A DNA stretch of 64,000 nucleotides, taken from the NCBI RefSeq assembly GCF_900104395.1, contig NZ_FMXX01000013.1; one strand, written 5' to 3'. The notes under the pieces were generated by a model that was not told the origin of the DNA, searched no databases, and worked only from the letters and a program-made list of their open reading frames with translations. The DNA is from Fusobacterium_C necrophorum. Its GTDB lineage: Bacteria; Fusobacteriota; Fusobacteriia; Fusobacteriales; Fusobacteriaceae. Shown here one piece after another: positions 1 to 8,313 of the stretch. Position 1 is the stretch's first letter; every line of letters begins with the position of its first letter. The translations under genes and the position numbers were made by a program.

Positions 1-1
1 T

Positions 2-193
2 AAACTAAAAAAAGTTATTCTTAATTTTAAAAAGAAAAAGCAATTTGAACTTTCTTTTTATGTGAAATCTTCTTTAGAAACTTTTGATATTAATCCTTTT
101 ATTTGTCCTTTTTGTAAGATAAAGCTAAAAGTAAAAGAATTATTTTTAACCTCCCTCTGGTCTGGGTATGAAATTCATAAAATATATCCTTAA
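2..193 (+). CDS. C-terminal fragment of an unidentified protein, possibly a transposase
   Basis: An open frame enters from the left window edge and ends at TAA 191-193, giving 63 residues with no start inside the window. The fragment is lysine-rich, then has a CxxC pair (CPFC) near residue 38 and ends in a hydrophobic stretch with SLWSGYEIHKIYP. A C-terminal CxxC followed by a short tail resembles the end of IS91-type transposases, but that is a guess from a short fragment. It is read towards the antiporter operon, which lies on the other strand. Too little is visible to assign a function. Confidence 0.4.
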   Translation, partial: KLKKVILNFKKKKQFELSFYVKSSLETFDINPFICPFCKIKLKVKELFLTSLWSGYEIHKIYP

Positions 194-346
194 TTTTCTC
201 TAATTTTATTAGAGCTTTTTTGCATTCAACAATTTCTTATTTTTCTATAACTTTTCTATAATTTTACTCTTAATTACAATTTATATTTCCGTAAATTCTT
301 TTTTTTATTATTTTCCTATCTCTTTAAATTTATACTTTCCTATATA

Positions 347-382
347 ATAAAAAAGAGGAAATTCCATAGAATTTCCCTCTAC
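347..382 (-). terminator. Rho-independent terminator of the antiporter gene
   Basis: On the minus strand an AGAGGGAAATTC arm pairs with GAATTTCCTCT across a TATG loop and is followed by a run of six T. It lies about 90 bases beyond the stop of the NhaC-family gene and is the only clear hairpin in the 275-base gap 194-468, which otherwise is AT-rich with no recognisable gene. Confidence 0.75.
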
Positions 383-468
383 AATACAAGATTTCATTTT
401 GTTTCATTTTTGTCTAACACCAGTTGACAAAGAATCTAAATTTTTTATAAAAACATCTCTTATATGTC

Positions 469-1920
469 TTAATTGTTCTTTTCTCTAATGTTATCTAATT
501 CCTGTAAATTTTCTACTTCAATCAGTTCTGCTCCTTTTTTTAATATCCGTTTTCGAAAAACTGCGATTCCCATATATGCCATGATAATAGATACAATTGG
601 ATTTATCAAATTTAAAAAAGCATAAGGAAAATAAGTAAAACTTGATACTCCTAAAGTCGCAGACTGGTATGCCCCACAACCATTCCAAGGAAACATTGGA
701 GACCACAACGATCCTCCATCTTCTAAAGTCCTAGATAAATAATATCTTTCTAACCCCATATCATCGTATGCCTTATAATACATTCTTCCGGGAATGATAT
801 TTGCTAAATATTGATCTGTAAGCACAAAATCACAAACAATTCCTGTCACTATTGTGGTTGCAACCAAACTTCCTACCGAATGAACATGTTTTATTACTTG
901 CTCCAAAATTACCTCTGTGAATTTTGCTTTCTCCAGAATTCCACCAAAACAAAGAGCAAAAATAATCAAAGAGATTGTCCATAACATTCCATTTACTCCT
1001 CCTCTTGTCAAAAGCTTATCCACTATTTGTAAACCTGTGTTTCCAACATAACCATTTTGTAACACATCTAAGATAGCAACAAGAGTTGCTCCTTGAAATA
1101 TAACTGCACAGATACTTCCAATAACAGTTGCTAATAATAAAGAAGGAATTGCTGGAACTTTTTTCGCAGCAGTAACTAATACAACAATAGGAGGGATTAG
1201 CAACCAAGGAGTAATTGTAAAGGTGCCAGAAAGAGCTCCTTTGATTAAACTGATATTTTCTAAATTTACAGAAGTAGTATCATAGCTTAACCCTATTACA
1301 AAATATAATAAAAGCGCAAGAACAAAACTAGGTACTGTTGTATACATCATAGATCTTACATGTAAATATAAATCTGTTTCAGCAGTAGCTGCAGCCACAT
1401 TCGTACTATCCGATAGTGGGGAAACTTTATCTCCAAAATAAGCTCCTGAAATAACCATTCCAGCAGTAAGTGCTGGATTGATACCAAGTCCAGTTCCTAT
1501 TCCCATCAATGCCACTCCTATTGTCCCTCCTGAAGTCCAAGCACTTCCAGTTGCGACAGAAACAATAGCACAAAGTATGCAACCCGTTGGTAAAAAAAAG
1601 GTAGGAGAAATCAATTCTAAACCATAGTAAATCATAGCTGGAACCGAACCAGCTAATACCCATGATCCAATAAGCATTCCTACAATCATCACTATAATCA
1701 ATGCTTCCACTGCTCTATAGATGCTTTCAATCATTCCTTCTCTCACTTCACTCCAACTACACCCTACTCTCAATGCCATAAAACCAGCAAGAATCGTTGA
1801 AATCACAATAGGAATATGAGGATCTACTTTTAATACTAACATAGAATACACAATTATTAATGCCATTCCTACAATTGGTACAAGTGCTTCCCATATCTTT
1901 GGTTTTCTTTTTTTCATCAT
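469..1920 (-). CDS. nhaC: NhaC-family Na+/H+ antiporter or cation-coupled organic acid exchanger
   Basis: Integral membrane protein of 483 residues with about eleven hydrophobic segments. The signature GDKVSPLSDSTNVAAA near residue 165 is diagnostic of the NhaC family. Family members exchange Na+ for H+; related ones (MleN) couple this to malate/lactate, and others carry amino acids, so the true substrate is open. The RBS GGAGGTGGG stands just before the start, where ATG ATG occurs. It is the last gene of a cluster with a sensor kinase and a sigma-54 activator and is preceded by its own sigma-54 promoter, so expression is probably switched by that pair in response to an external solute. A terminator follows at about 347-382. 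Confidence 0.85.
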   Translation of the reverse strand: MMKKRKPKIWEALVPIVGMALIIVYSMLVLKVDPHIPIVISTILAGFMALRVGCSWSEVREGMIESIYRAVEALIIVMIVGMLIGSWVLAGSVPAMIYYGLELISPTFFLPTGCILCAIVSVATGSAWTSGGTIGVALMGIGTGLGINPALTAGMVISGAYFGDKVSPLSDSTNVAAATAETDLYLHVRSMMYTTVPSFVLALLLYFVIGLSYDTTSVNLENISLIKGALSGTFTITPWLLIPPIVVLVTAAKKVPAIPSLLLATVIGSICAVIFQGATLVAILDVLQNGYVGNTGLQIVDKLLTRGGVNGMLWTISLIIFALCFGGILEKAKFTEVILEQVIKHVHSVGSLVATTIVTGIVCDFVLTDQYLANIIPGRMYYKAYDDMGLERYYLSRTLEDGGSLWSPMFPWNGCGAYQSATLGVSSFTYFPYAFLNLINPIVSIIMAYMGIAVFRKRILKKGAELIEVENLQELDNIREKNN

Positions 1921-1974
1921 AACTACCCACCTCCATTCTTGTTAGAAATAAAATTATTTCTTATACAAATATAA

Positions 1975-1990
1975 GCAATTATGATGCCAA
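1975..1990 (-). promoter_or_regulatory. Sigma-54 promoter of the antiporter gene
   Basis: The minus strand reads TTGGCATCATAATTGC followed by T. This has the invariant GG at -24 and GC at -12 with exactly ten bases between them and the TTGC of the -12 element, matching the RpoN consensus TGGCAC-N5-TTGC at most positions. It is 55 bases upstream of the antiporter ATG. A gene for a sigma-54 activator ends just upstream, which makes a chance match unlikely. Confidence 0.8.
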
Positions 1991-2037
1991 CTAAACTTTC
2001 TTTTATTTTCAATGCTTTTCTATAGTACATTTCTTCA

Positions 2038-2061
2038 TTTTGGGAAATAAACTTCCCAAAA
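2038..2061. promoter_or_regulatory. Perfect inverted repeat, probable enhancer site for the sigma-54 activator
   Basis: TTTTGGGAA and TTCCCAAAA are perfect 9-bp arms with a 6-base spacer. The repeat ends about 50 bases upstream of the sigma-54 -24 element and lies between the stop of the activator gene and the antiporter gene. There is no T-run on either side of the kind a terminator needs. Position and symmetry fit an upstream activator sequence bound by a Fis-type helix-turn-helix dimer. Confidence 0.7.
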
Positions 2062-2083
2062 CGAGTAATCTATTTCCTATTTT

Positions 2084-3457
2084 TTACTCACATAAAGAAC
2101 TTATCCACTCTCTTAGATTATAATCTAAAATTTTATTATTTAATTGCCTTTTTGTGATATCTAATATTTTTGCAGCTTTTGTTAAATCTCCTTTACATTC
2201 TATGATAACTGATTTTATAAAATTCACTTCAAATTGATTTCTTGCTTCTTTCAATTTTTTTAAATGATTTACTGTCTCATCTGCATTTTGCAAATACATT
2301 TTGGCATCTCGAAATTGTATGGAAGAGCCTTCTGTTAGAACCATCAAACGTTCTATTATATTTTTTAATTCTCTTATATTTCCCGGATAATGATATTTAC
2401 GTAAAAAATTAAGAGTTTCTTCGTCAATAAAATCAATTTTTTTCTTTAATTCCACTTCAAATTTTTTTATAAAAAAATATATAAATGATTCGATATCTTC
2501 TGGTCTATCTCTCAATGGGGGAATTGTAATGACTATACCATTGATTCTATAAAGAAAATCTTCTCTTACTGTTCCATTTTTAACAAAATCACAAATGTTT
2601 TTATTAGTGGCTGAAATAAGTCTAATATCGATATCAATTTTTTGACTTCCTCCCACTCTCTCTATTCTTTTCTCTTCCAATATTCTTAAAAGTTTACCTT
2701 GAGTATTTAATGATATATCTGCCATTTCATCCAAAAATAATGTCCCATGTGTAGCCTCTTCAAATTTTCCTATTTTTTGACGAATTGCTCCTGTAAAAGC
2801 TCCTTTTTCATGCCCAAATAACTCTGATTCAAGAAGACCTTCAGAATACTCTTGACAATTTACTGGAATAAAAGGAAAGGCCTTCCTCTCACTTTTTTCA
2901 TGGATATATCTAGCAATAACCTCTTTTCCGACTCCTGACTCCCCTAAAATTAAAACAGATATCTTACTTCTTGCAATTTTCTTACAAATTTCCAATATCT
3001 CTTTCATTTTTATATTTTTAGACTCCAACATAGAAATTTCTTTTATCTGGTTTTTTAAAAAATTATTTTCATTTTTTAAATTTTTCCATTCCAGAAATCT
3101 CTCAATATCCAATAACAAAGTACTAGGATCATTACTTTTTATGAAATAATTGTATGCCCCTTTTTGTATTGATTTCACTGCTGTTTCTACTGTTCCATAA
3201 GCAGTAACAACAATGACTCCGATATCTTCATAGATTCCCTTTGACTTTATCCATTCTAATAACTCAATCCCTGTTTCATTTTTCATAATAAGATCTGTTA
3301 CTACCACATCTATCTTATGCTTACGAATAATTTCTTTACTTTCCTGAATACAAGAGGCTAAAAAAACTGAATATCCTTTTTCTAGCAGTATCAAAGAAAA
3401 CATTTCTCTATAATCAGTCTCGTCATCTACAATTAAAATTTTATAATCCGTTAACAA
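2084..3457 (-). CDS. Sigma-54-dependent response regulator, NtrC/DctD type
   Basis: 457 residues in the classic order: receiver domain at 1-120 with the acidic pair D11/D12, phospho-acceptor D55 and a lysine at 108; AAA+ domain at about 145-375 with Walker A GESGVGKE (172-179), the sigma-54 contact motif GAFTGA (219-224) and Walker B LFLDEM (240-245); Fis-type helix-turn-helix at the C terminus (about 425-450). Such proteins bind an upstream site and use ATP to open RpoN promoters. The gene follows the sensor kinase by 11 bases, so the two are cotranscribed. Its obvious target is the adjacent antiporter gene, which has a sigma-54 promoter and an inverted repeat. Confidence 0.93.
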   Translation of the reverse strand: MLTDYKILIVDDETDYREMFSLILLEKGYSVFLASCIQESKEIIRKHKIDVVVTDLIMKNETGIELLEWIKSKGIYEDIGVIVVTAYGTVETAVKSIQKGAYNYFIKSNDPSTLLLDIERFLEWKNLKNENNFLKNQIKEISMLESKNIKMKEILEICKKIARSKISVLILGESGVGKEVIARYIHEKSERKAFPFIPVNCQEYSEGLLESELFGHEKGAFTGAIRQKIGKFEEATHGTLFLDEMADISLNTQGKLLRILEEKRIERVGGSQKIDIDIRLISATNKNICDFVKNGTVREDFLYRINGIVITIPPLRDRPEDIESFIYFFIKKFEVELKKKIDFIDEETLNFLRKYHYPGNIRELKNIIERLMVLTEGSSIQFRDAKMYLQNADETVNHLKKLKEARNQFEVNFIKSVIIECKGDLTKAAKILDITKRQLNNKILDYNLREWISSLCE

Positions 3458-3468
3458 TATTCTCTCCT

Positions 3469-5469
3469 TTATTGAAAATCAATTGAAATTAAAAATTTAG
3501 TTCCTATTCCAACTTTACTTTCTACTAAAATATCCCCATTATATTTTTTCACCTCATTATAAACAAGATACAAGCCTAGACCTGTTCCATATCCTTCTTC
3601 TTTAGTAGTATAAAAAGGATCAAAAATATAATCCAATTCTTTTTCTGGAATTCCTATCCCATTATCCTCTATTGTAATATATATTGATGTTTCTTCTGAG
3701 GAAATAAGTATTTTTATTTGTTTATCTTCTTTTTCTTCTAAAAAAGCATCAATAGAATTCTCAATTAAATTTATTAATACAATATTTAGAGTTTCCGTAT
3801 TAATTAGTATTTCTCTTCTTCCTTTTAATTGAAATTCATATTGAATATTTTTTGCTTTCATCTTAGTTTCCATTAAAGTTATTATATTCTTAACAATGCT
3901 TTCTATATCTTCTTGAGTACACTTATCTGTAGAATTTCTAGAAAAGTGAAGTAAATGTTCTATTAAATTATTGATTCTCTGTATAGAACTTTCCATCATG
4001 CTAATTGCCTTTTCTTGAGAATTTAAAGATATTTTCATTTTCATTAGATATAAACCATTTCTAATAATTCCTAAAGGATTTCTGATTTCATGAGCTAGAC
4101 CCGCCGATATTTGCCCTATAGTTATCATTTTATTTTCCTGATGCAGTTTTCTTTCAACAATCAGTCTTTCTGTAATATCCTCTATACTTAAAATTCTAAG
4201 AATTTCTTCTTTTGATATATAGGGAGAAATTTTTATTTCATAACATTTATTCTTAAAAGTATTCCTAAAATTACAGCTAGAATTTATAGAAAGAACAGTA
4301 TGATTTTTGAATAATTCATCTAAAAATACGAAATCATAAACTCTGTTTCCAATAATTTTTTCTTTGTCCCTTTGAAGTAATTTTAGAGCAGATTCGTTAC
4401 ATTCTATAATCATATTTGTATCATTGATAATAAACAAAGCCGTATCTAGACTATTTAAAATAATATTGATATTTTTTTTATTTTCTTCAATTTCTCTTGT
4501 CTTTTCTACAACACTCTTTTTTAAAAAATAATTCCATAAATACAATCCCATTAAACATAAAACTAAAATCATAGCAATGTGAACAAAAGATTCAAAGTCT
4601 CTTTTCTCTCCTCGAATAGATTCTGAAATTCCAAACCACTTTTGTTGAACTTTTGAAACAATATGGTTTTTTTTCATTTGAAGAATTCCTTTATTCAAAA
4701 TAGACAATAACATAGAATTTTCTTTATTAACTGCTAAAACTACATCTTTTTCATATAAAAGGCTAATATTATATTTTTTTGTCTCATAAACATCATATTC
4801 TCTCCAATACGTAGAAATGACGACTTCATCTCCTATAGCTGCTTCCACTAGTCCTTGTTTCAATAATTCTAAGACTGTTTTTGTATCTTTGACGAAAACA
4901 AACTCTGGAGAGCCTTGTTTTTTACTTTTTAAAAATTCAGTGATATATTCTTCTGCCAAATCTCCCTTAGGAATTGCAACTTTTTTTCCTGACAAATCAA
5001 AAATTTCCAACATTTGATTTTGTTTCTTAGGAGAAATTATTACTGTTTTTAAACGATAAATAGGAATAGAAAATTTAAATTCTCTAGCACGCTTTTCACT
5101 AGGAAACATATCACATACATCTATTTCCTTCTTTCTCAAAGATTCAACCAATTCATAAAAAGGATACATCTCTATTGTGATTGGGCTTTCTGTTTCGAGA
5201 GAAAGAAAATTCACATAATCTACAATTAATCCAGCATATTTCTTATCCTTTTCATCATAATAAGAAATTGGAGGCGCCGTAAGATCTGTCCCTAAACGAA
5301 TTGGAACATGGGAAACTAAATATTGCTTTTCTGCTTTACTCAAAGGAACAGAATATTTTAAATATACTGGCAAAGTAATTCCATATTTTATCAATATAAC
5401 TTGATTCAATAAAATACTGCAAATGAATAACATAAAAATAAATATGAAATGTTTCCGAATCCCTCTCAT
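3469..5469 (-). CDS. Sensor histidine kinase with a periplasmic-binding-protein type sensor domain
   Basis: 666 residues. A membrane segment at about 8-28 is followed by an extracytoplasmic solute-binding domain of the SBP_bac_3 kind (about 55-280), a second membrane segment (about 294-316), a PAS domain (about 333-435), a HisKA dimerisation domain with phospho-acceptor H460 in AHEIRNPLG, and an ATPase domain with ENSIDA, DNGIGIP and GTGLGL motifs (about 540-662). Kinases of this design sense amino acids or organic acids outside the membrane. The start is well supported by AGGAGG seven bases before ATG. It is the first gene of the pair with the sigma-54 regulator and presumably sets its phosphorylation. 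Confidence 0.92.
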   Translation of the reverse strand: MRGIRKHFIFIFMLFICSILLNQVILIKYGITLPVYLKYSVPLSKAEKQYLVSHVPIRLGTDLTAPPISYYDEKDKKYAGLIVDYVNFLSLETESPITIEMYPFYELVESLRKKEIDVCDMFPSEKRAREFKFSIPIYRLKTVIISPKKQNQMLEIFDLSGKKVAIPKGDLAEEYITEFLKSKKQGSPEFVFVKDTKTVLELLKQGLVEAAIGDEVVISTYWREYDVYETKKYNISLLYEKDVVLAVNKENSMLLSILNKGILQMKKNHIVSKVQQKWFGISESIRGEKRDFESFVHIAMILVLCLMGLYLWNYFLKKSVVEKTREIEENKKNINIILNSLDTALFIINDTNMIIECNESALKLLQRDKEKIIGNRVYDFVFLDELFKNHTVLSINSSCNFRNTFKNKCYEIKISPYISKEEILRILSIEDITERLIVERKLHQENKMITIGQISAGLAHEIRNPLGIIRNGLYLMKMKISLNSQEKAISMMESSIQRINNLIEHLLHFSRNSTDKCTQEDIESIVKNIITLMETKMKAKNIQYEFQLKGRREILINTETLNIVLINLIENSIDAFLEEKEDKQIKILISSEETSIYITIEDNGIGIPEKELDYIFDPFYTTKEEGYGTGLGLYLVYNEVKKYNGDILVESKVGIGTKFLISIDFQ

Positions 5470-5564
5470 ACCATTTCCTCCTAAAGCAGCACAAAATTTC
5501 TTTAAAATAATCTTTAATTTTTTTTACTCCATGATTCCTCTCGTTGATATTTTTTACCTATATA

Positions 5565-5597
5565 AAAAAGTTTTACACTATATTTCAATGTAAAACT
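5565..5597 (-). terminator. Rho-independent terminator after the nadE operon
   Basis: On the minus strand AGTTTTACA and TGTAAAACT form a perfect 9-bp stem with an 11-base loop, followed by TTTTTTAT. It lies 11 bases beyond the stop of the small membrane protein gene and separates the nadE block from the kinase-regulator pair. Confidence 0.8.
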
Positions 5598-5607
5598 CCT
5601 TCTTTTT

Positions 5608-5970
5608 TTATTTTCCTTCTTTTTTTAACATTTTTTCAATATTTCTAGCTTTTTTATCAATCTCATTCAAACGAAATTCCAAAGAATTCAGCAACCAAAA
5701 TTGAAAATGCATGGACTTTTGAAAATCATAAAATAGCCAAATCACTTTCAAAACTGCAAGCAAGGTAGCAATCTCTAAAGTTTGTAACAGAGTCAAACGA
5801 TTTAAAACAATCCCAACTACCAGAATAACTACAATCAAAATAATAAAAATTGCACTGATAATTTTATGCTGCGAATTATTTCTTCCCTCCGCTTTTCTTA
5901 TTATTTCGCTGATCTGTTGTTTTTCCTTTTGATACTCTTGAAATTCCTCTTTTAAATGGTTATCAATCAT
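5608..5970 (-). CDS. Small membrane protein with flanking helices, function unknown
   Basis: 120 residues. A charged, probably helical N terminus (1-35) is followed by two hydrophobic segments at about 38-58 and 62-80 and a charged C-terminal helix ending in EKMLKKEGK. No enzyme motif is visible and I do not recognise a family. It starts 12 bases after the nadE stop with a GGAGGAAT-type RBS and is followed by a terminator, so it is the last gene of that operon. Confidence 0.7.
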   Translation of the reverse strand: MIDNHLKEEFQEYQKEKQQISEIIRKAEGRNNSQHKIISAIFIILIVVILVVGIVLNRLTLLQTLEIATLLAVLKVIWLFYDFQKSMHFQFWLLNSLEFRLNEIDKKARNIEKMLKKEGK

Positions 5971-5982
5971 AAAATTCCTCCT

Positions 5983-6762
5983 TTAGAATATAAAATCTCT
6001 TCCCAATACTGCTCCTACCTTTGCAATAGGATTCAATTTTCTTTTATAAGAACTTGCTTTGATTTTTTGAATCACTTTTTGAACAACAATCTCTTCATAT
6101 CCCTCTGCAAGCATTTCTTCCAAAGATTGCTTTTTATCCACAAATCTTTCTAAAATTTCATCTGCCAATTGATAGCTCAATCCCAATTCTTCCTCGTCTG
6201 TTTGCCCTTCCCATAAATCTGCACTCGGCTGCTTGTCAATAATTTCTTGAGGAACTCCCATATATCGTGACAATTCCCAAACATCTTTTTTATAAATATC
6301 GCCAATCGGATTGAAAGCACAGGCCATATCCCCAAATAGAGTTCCATATCCCAATAAAATTTCTGTCTTATTGGAAGTCCCAATAACAAGAGCATTTTCC
6401 AAAGCGGACTGATCGAATAAAATCGCCATTCTGGTTCTGGCCATATAATTTCCTCTCCTCAAAGAAGTCGCTTCCGCTTGCATGGAAAAATAAGCATCTA
6501 CCATAGGAGTGATTTCTATCGTTTTTTCTTGTAAGCCTAAATCCCTCAATACCAAATTGGCATGCTCTATGCTTTCTTTACTGGAAGTTTTATAAGGCAT
6601 TTTAACTGTCAGAACATTTTCCTTGCCCAAGGCCTTCACTGCCAAATAAGCAACAAGAGCCGAATCAATCCCTCCGGATAAGCCTAATATGACTTTTTGA
6701 AAGCCTGCTTGTTGCACCTGTTCTCGAATAAATTTTACTAACTTTTCTTCTAAGTCTTTCAT
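5983..6762 (-). CDS. nadE: NH3-dependent NAD+ synthetase
   Basis: 259 residues. It adenylates nicotinic acid adenine dinucleotide and amidates it with ammonia to give NAD+. The PP-loop motif LGLSGGIDSALV sits near residue 24, and the NAD synthetase features GTSNKTE and KKDVWELSRY follow. Only the synthetase domain is present, without the nitrilase-type glutaminase domain of the longer enzymes, so it depends on free ammonia, as usual for anaerobes. The ATG overlaps the TGA of rbgA as ATGA, showing translational coupling. Confidence 0.93.
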   Translation of the reverse strand: MKDLEEKLVKFIREQVQQAGFQKVILGLSGGIDSALVAYLAVKALGKENVLTVKMPYKTSSKESIEHANLVLRDLGLQEKTIEITPMVDAYFSMQAEATSLRRGNYMARTRMAILFDQSALENALVIGTSNKTEILLGYGTLFGDMACAFNPIGDIYKKDVWELSRYMGVPQEIIDKQPSADLWEGQTDEEELGLSYQLADEILERFVDKKQSLEEMLAEGYEEIVVQKVIQKIKASSYKRKLNPIAKVGAVLGRDFIF

Positions 6763-7655
6763 TCTTTCTCTCCTATTTTTGTCTCCAGAGAATCAACTCC
6801 AAATTTCCCTAATTTTCCACTGCGATAATCTCGCAATAGAGTATAGGCCGCCTGCTTTACATTCAATTCTCCACCTTTATTTAACATTGCCATACGAACA
6901 GCAATCTTCTCCAGAATATATTCGGAAATTTCGTGATAGTCCTCTTCCTGCAGCTTATATCTCTCTCGTAGCACAGACCATTTTCCTAAAGATACCATTT
7001 TCGAAAGAAAAGTGCAAGCAACTTCTTCCAAAGGTAAAATTTCATCCTTAATCGCTCCCGTCATGGCCAAATGAAATCCCACTTCTCGATTTTCAAATTT
7101 AGGCCACAAAATTCCGGGAGTGTCCAATAACTCCAGTCCGTCTTTTAGTTTTACCCATTGCTTTCCCTTCGTAAATCCGGGCTTGTTTCCAACTCCTGCA
7201 CTATTTTTTCCAACAATTCGATTAATAAGTCTTGACTTTCCGACATTTGGAATTCCTAAAACCATAATACGAATATTTACTTTTTTCAATCCCTTCGCAT
7301 ACAGTCTTTCTTTTTTCTCCTTGGAAACCTTATCAATACAAGCATAGAGTTGTTTTACATTGTAGCCTGTTTCTGCACTGATTTCCACAACAGCATCCGC
7401 TTTTTCTTGCTGCAAAAAGTATTCTTTCCATCTAGAAAGTTCTGATTTTTCTACCAAATCTGACTTATTCAGTACCACAATTCTCTTTTTATTTTTAGCA
7501 AACATCGGAATATCCGGATTTTTACTGGAAATAGGAATTCTTGCATCCACAATCTCCAATACCACATCAATCAAGGGCATATTTTCCTTAATCAAATCCT
7601 TTGTTTTTTTCATATGGCCCGGATACCAGTTAATCTCTGTCATCGACATCATCAT
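6759..7655 (-). CDS. rbgA: Ribosome biogenesis GTPase RbgA (YlqF)
   Basis: 298 residues with a circularly permuted GTPase domain: NKSD (G4) near residue 62 comes before GIPNVGKS (G1) and DTPG (G3). In Bacillus RbgA is needed for late 50S assembly. The start region has several candidates (MMMSM); the conserved beginning INWYPGHMKK suggests the in-frame ATG at 7643 may be the true start. It overlaps the end of rsmI by about 26 bases and its stop overlaps nadE. Confidence 0.9.
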   Translation of the reverse strand: MMMSMTEINWYPGHMKKTKDLIKENMPLIDVVLEIVDARIPISSKNPDIPMFAKNKKRIVVLNKSDLVEKSELSRWKEYFLQQEKADAVVEISAETGYNVKQLYACIDKVSKEKKERLYAKGLKKVNIRIMVLGIPNVGKSRLINRIVGKNSAGVGNKPGFTKGKQWVKLKDGLELLDTPGILWPKFENREVGFHLAMTGAIKDEILPLEEVACTFLSKMVSLGKWSVLRERYKLQEEDYHEISEYILEKIAVRMAMLNKGGELNVKQAAYTLLRDYRSGKLGKFGVDSLETKIGEKE

Positions 7656-8313
7656 TCACACCCTTAATGATTAAAACAATTTCTCCTTTAATCGTTCTAT
7701 TTTCTAATTTTTCCAATAATTCTCTCGTTTTTCCCCGTAAAATTTCCTCATAAATTTTTGTAATTTCGCGAACAATGACAAGCTCTCGATTTCCCAAATA
7801 CTTTTCTATGTCTTTTAATGTTCTCATAAGACGAAAAGGAGACTCATAAAGAACGACAGCTCTTTCCTCTTCCACCAGACGTTTGAATAAAGTCTGTCTT
7901 CCTTTCTTCTTCGGCAAAAATCCCTCAAAACAAAATCTCCTTAAACAAATTCCTGCTACAGAAGTGGCAGCCGTCAAAGCACTCGCCCCAGGAATGGGAC
8001 TTACTTGGATTCCCGCCTTTAAAGCGGCATCCACCAATTCATACCCAGGATCTGAAATACAGGGGGTTCCCGCGTCAGTAACTAAGGCAATATTTTTTCC
8101 TTCTTCCAATAACTTTATCATATCCGGAATACGTTTCATCTTGGTAAATTCATCATAACGATCTAATTTTGTAGAAATTTCATAGTATTGTAACAATTTG
8201 CGAGTGACTCTTGTATCCTCTGCAAAAATGTACTCCACTTCCTTTAAAATTCTCACTGCTCGAAAAGTCATATCTTCCAAATTTCCGATAGGAGTTGCTA
8301 CAATGTATAACAC
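7630..8313 (-). CDS. rsmI: 16S rRNA (cytidine-1402-2'-O)-methyltransferase RsmI
   Basis: 227 residues of the tetrapyrrole-methylase fold. The N terminus (LYIVATPIGNLEDMTFRA), the AEDTRVTRKLL segment and VTDAGTPCISDPG are characteristic of RsmI, which methylates C1402 in the decoding site with SAM. The start is GTG, preceded by AAGGAG nine bases upstream inside the end of the protease gene. It ends overlapping rbgA. Confidence 0.93.
   Translation of the reverse strand: MLYIVATPIGNLEDMTFRAVRILKEVEYIFAEDTRVTRKLLQYYEISTKLDRYDEFTKMKRIPDMIKLLEEGKNIALVTDAGTPCISDPGYELVDAALKAGIQVSPIPGASALTAATSVAGICLRRFCFEGFLPKKKGRQTLFKRLVEEERAVVLYESPFRLMRTLKDIEKYLGNRELVIVREITKIYEEILRGKTRELLEKLENRTIKGEIVLIIKGVNDDVDDRD

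Noticed and set aside
2038..2061. Terminator of the sigma-54 regulator gene
   Set aside because: The inverted repeat lacks a T-run on the minus strand and lies at typical enhancer distance from a sigma-54 promoter.
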